Shown: in pieces, positions 53,228 to 54,349 of the stretch
Layout of the letters: each line of letters begins with the position of its first letter
Position numbering within the stretch: position 1 is the stretch's first letter
Origin: Chara braunii
Lineage: Eukaryota; Streptophyta; Charophyceae; Charales; Characeae
Direction: 5' to 3'
Length of the DNA stretch: 54,349 nucleotides
Assembly: GCA_003427395.1 (NCBI GenBank)
Contig: BFEA01000181.1
Span: 216,161 to 270,509, forward strand
Translations under genes and position numbers: made by a program
Notes under the pieces: model-generated
Databases searched by the model: none
The model's input: the letters and a program-made list of their open reading frames with translations, nothing else
Told to the model about the DNA's origin: nothing

Positions 53228-53828
53228 GGTGAAAGGTGCACAACCAAGTGACAGTTCCGCTCCTCACCACTTAGACTCTCCCCTGACTGACTCAACCTAA
53301 GACTGACTCAATCTATGCCCCACAGGATCTGTATGGAACCCTGTCAACTATAGTCTCTAGCCTAGACTCTAATACTACAGCCGTAACTTCAGAACCTGTT
53401 GCTGACCAGGAGGCATTTAAGGAGATCCCCCGTAACTCCTCAGGAATTCTTTAACGTCGCAGACAGGACGACGCGGTCAGCAGGTTCTCTCAAGACGTAG
53501 ACGGCCCGTTGTGCAGCCCACAACTCGGATTTTGGACCTACCGTGCCACACCGAGCAGCCCGCCGGTCAGTACCGGTCCTTGGGAGGGTTCGTGTCCTCC
53601 GGGAGAGTCGAGTCGTTAGACACAGTCTTTAGCCCTACTCAGCCCGGGTGGGTTTGGTCAACGAGGCCCTATCCTTCATACACGGAGTCCTATCACCTGG
53701 ACAGAAGAGACTCAATGCAGAAAGAAGAGACAAACAGACTCAGACTCAGCAAGTACCATAGGGTGAGTGCACCTCCATAGGGCAAGGGGATAGGCTGAGG
53801 GCTCGGCGAGATTATACCAACTCCAGCT
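53228..53828 (-). other. Leader of Ty3-like element 3
   Basis: Upstream of the gag start. It contains the hairpin block TTTAACGTCGC, AGACAGG, ACGACG (about 53446-53476), as in element 1. TGGTATAATCTC on the minus strand at about 53806-53817 could be a decayed primer site. Confidence 0.4.
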
Positions 53829-53932
53829 TGGTCAAAATCGTGGTCAGCAGCTCCGGTCAACGCTCCGGTCAACCCTCCGGTCAACCCTCAGGTCAACGCC
53901 CCGGTCAACCCCCTGGTCAACGCCCGGTCAAC
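53829..53932 (-). promoter_or_regulatory. TTGACC (W-box-like) array
   Basis: Eight GGTCAA words (TTGACC on the minus strand, which is the element's sense strand) at about 53829, 53855, 53866, 53878, 53890, 53902, 53914 and 53925, most 11-12 bp apart. TTGACC/T is the core of WRKY-factor sites. Position upstream of the gag leader fits an LTR promoter, but no LTR boundary is proven. Confidence 0.4.
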
Positions 53933-54022
53933 CCCCAAGTCGGCTATGGCCGCCGGCACCTTCTTCCTCGCCAACCTCCACTTCTCTTTCCCCCTCCTTC
54001 ACCTTTCTTCTTTCTCCTTTTC

Positions 54023-54027
<5 letters not shown>

Positions 54028-54053
<26 letters not shown>

Positions 54054-54292
54054 CCGTTCACCCTCGGCTATGTCCGTCTTCTACTTCGTTGTCCTTCCTT
54101 CCTCCTCCCTCTGTGATCTCTCCTCCCTTCTCCGCTTCTCCTTCCTCCGTCAACGTCGTGTCGGAGCTCTGCGGCTATGGCCGCTACTTCCTCTTGGACC
54201 GCACAACCAATCTCGTATCACTTAACTCTCTCTCTCTCTCTGTGGTGATGTCTTCAGCGCAGGTGCGTATCAAACCAATCTTGTATCGCTCA

Positions 54293-54349
<57 letters not shown>
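54028..54349. repeat. Poly-T and CT microsatellites
   Basis: A T run at about 54029-54053, CT units at 54227-54241, and a long CT run from about 54294 to the window end. Confidence 0.9.

Overview
This window is eukaryotic nuclear DNA made almost entirely of decayed transposable elements: long 3' UTRs, microsatellites, nested insertions and broken polyproteins. No rRNA, tRNA or single-copy host gene could be identified with confidence. Chromodomain-bearing Ty3/gypsy elements and an N-terminal GIY-YIG Penelope-like element (PLE) suggest a green-lineage genome. The gag style of the last element reminds me of charophyte algae such as Chara; that is from memory and unverified.

1-18.4 kb is a Penelope-like cluster. 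Copy A (1-1878, +) is a tail fragment. Copy B (about 1879-8590, +) is near full length and follows A head to tail. Copy C (12227-18407, -) is 5'-truncated, and copy D (10553-11640, -) belongs to a divergent subfamily. B and C together show one polyprotein: N-terminal GIY-YIG endonuclease, CxC linker, reverse transcriptase, Ser/Pro/Thr-rich linker with an Arg-rich segment, a Josephin-like cysteine protease domain, a Ser-Val-Pro repeat, and two RING-type zinc fingers. A retroelement carrying a candidate deubiquitinase fused to a candidate E3 ligase is the main find. All copies are broken by stops, frameshifts and deletions. Several ends abut (TA)n. A hammerhead-ribozyme-like core, present twice (12111 and 34001), lies near the 3' end of another TA-targeted element whose terminus resembles that of these PLEs. 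Between B and D is a 1 kb TTC/GAA array.

18.4-24.9 kb holds microsatellites, a LINE reverse-transcriptase remnant (-), a 115-bp-arm palindrome, a gag remnant and a suspicious assembly gap. 24912-33902 is a Ty3/gypsy element on the minus strand with both LTRs, PBS, PPT, gag, protease, RT, RNase H, integrase and a chromodomain-like tail. Its protease is interrupted by an AT-rich segment whose translation resembles mitochondrial NAD5. 33.9-36.1 kb is an AT-rich element with nested hAT-like elements, each with an 8-bp target duplication.

37.1-42.6 kb is a second Ty3/gypsy element (-), split in its protease by a 1.4 kb insertion. 42.9-44.2 kb is a fold-back of 318-bp arms plus a direct duplication. 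45.86-47.1 kb is an array of hairpins of about 62-bp period whose stems covary between units. 47.1-51.4 kb is unresolved. 51.5-53.2 kb is the gag of a third Ty3-like element (-), followed by its leader, a TTGACC (W-box-like) array and a terminal CT microsatellite.
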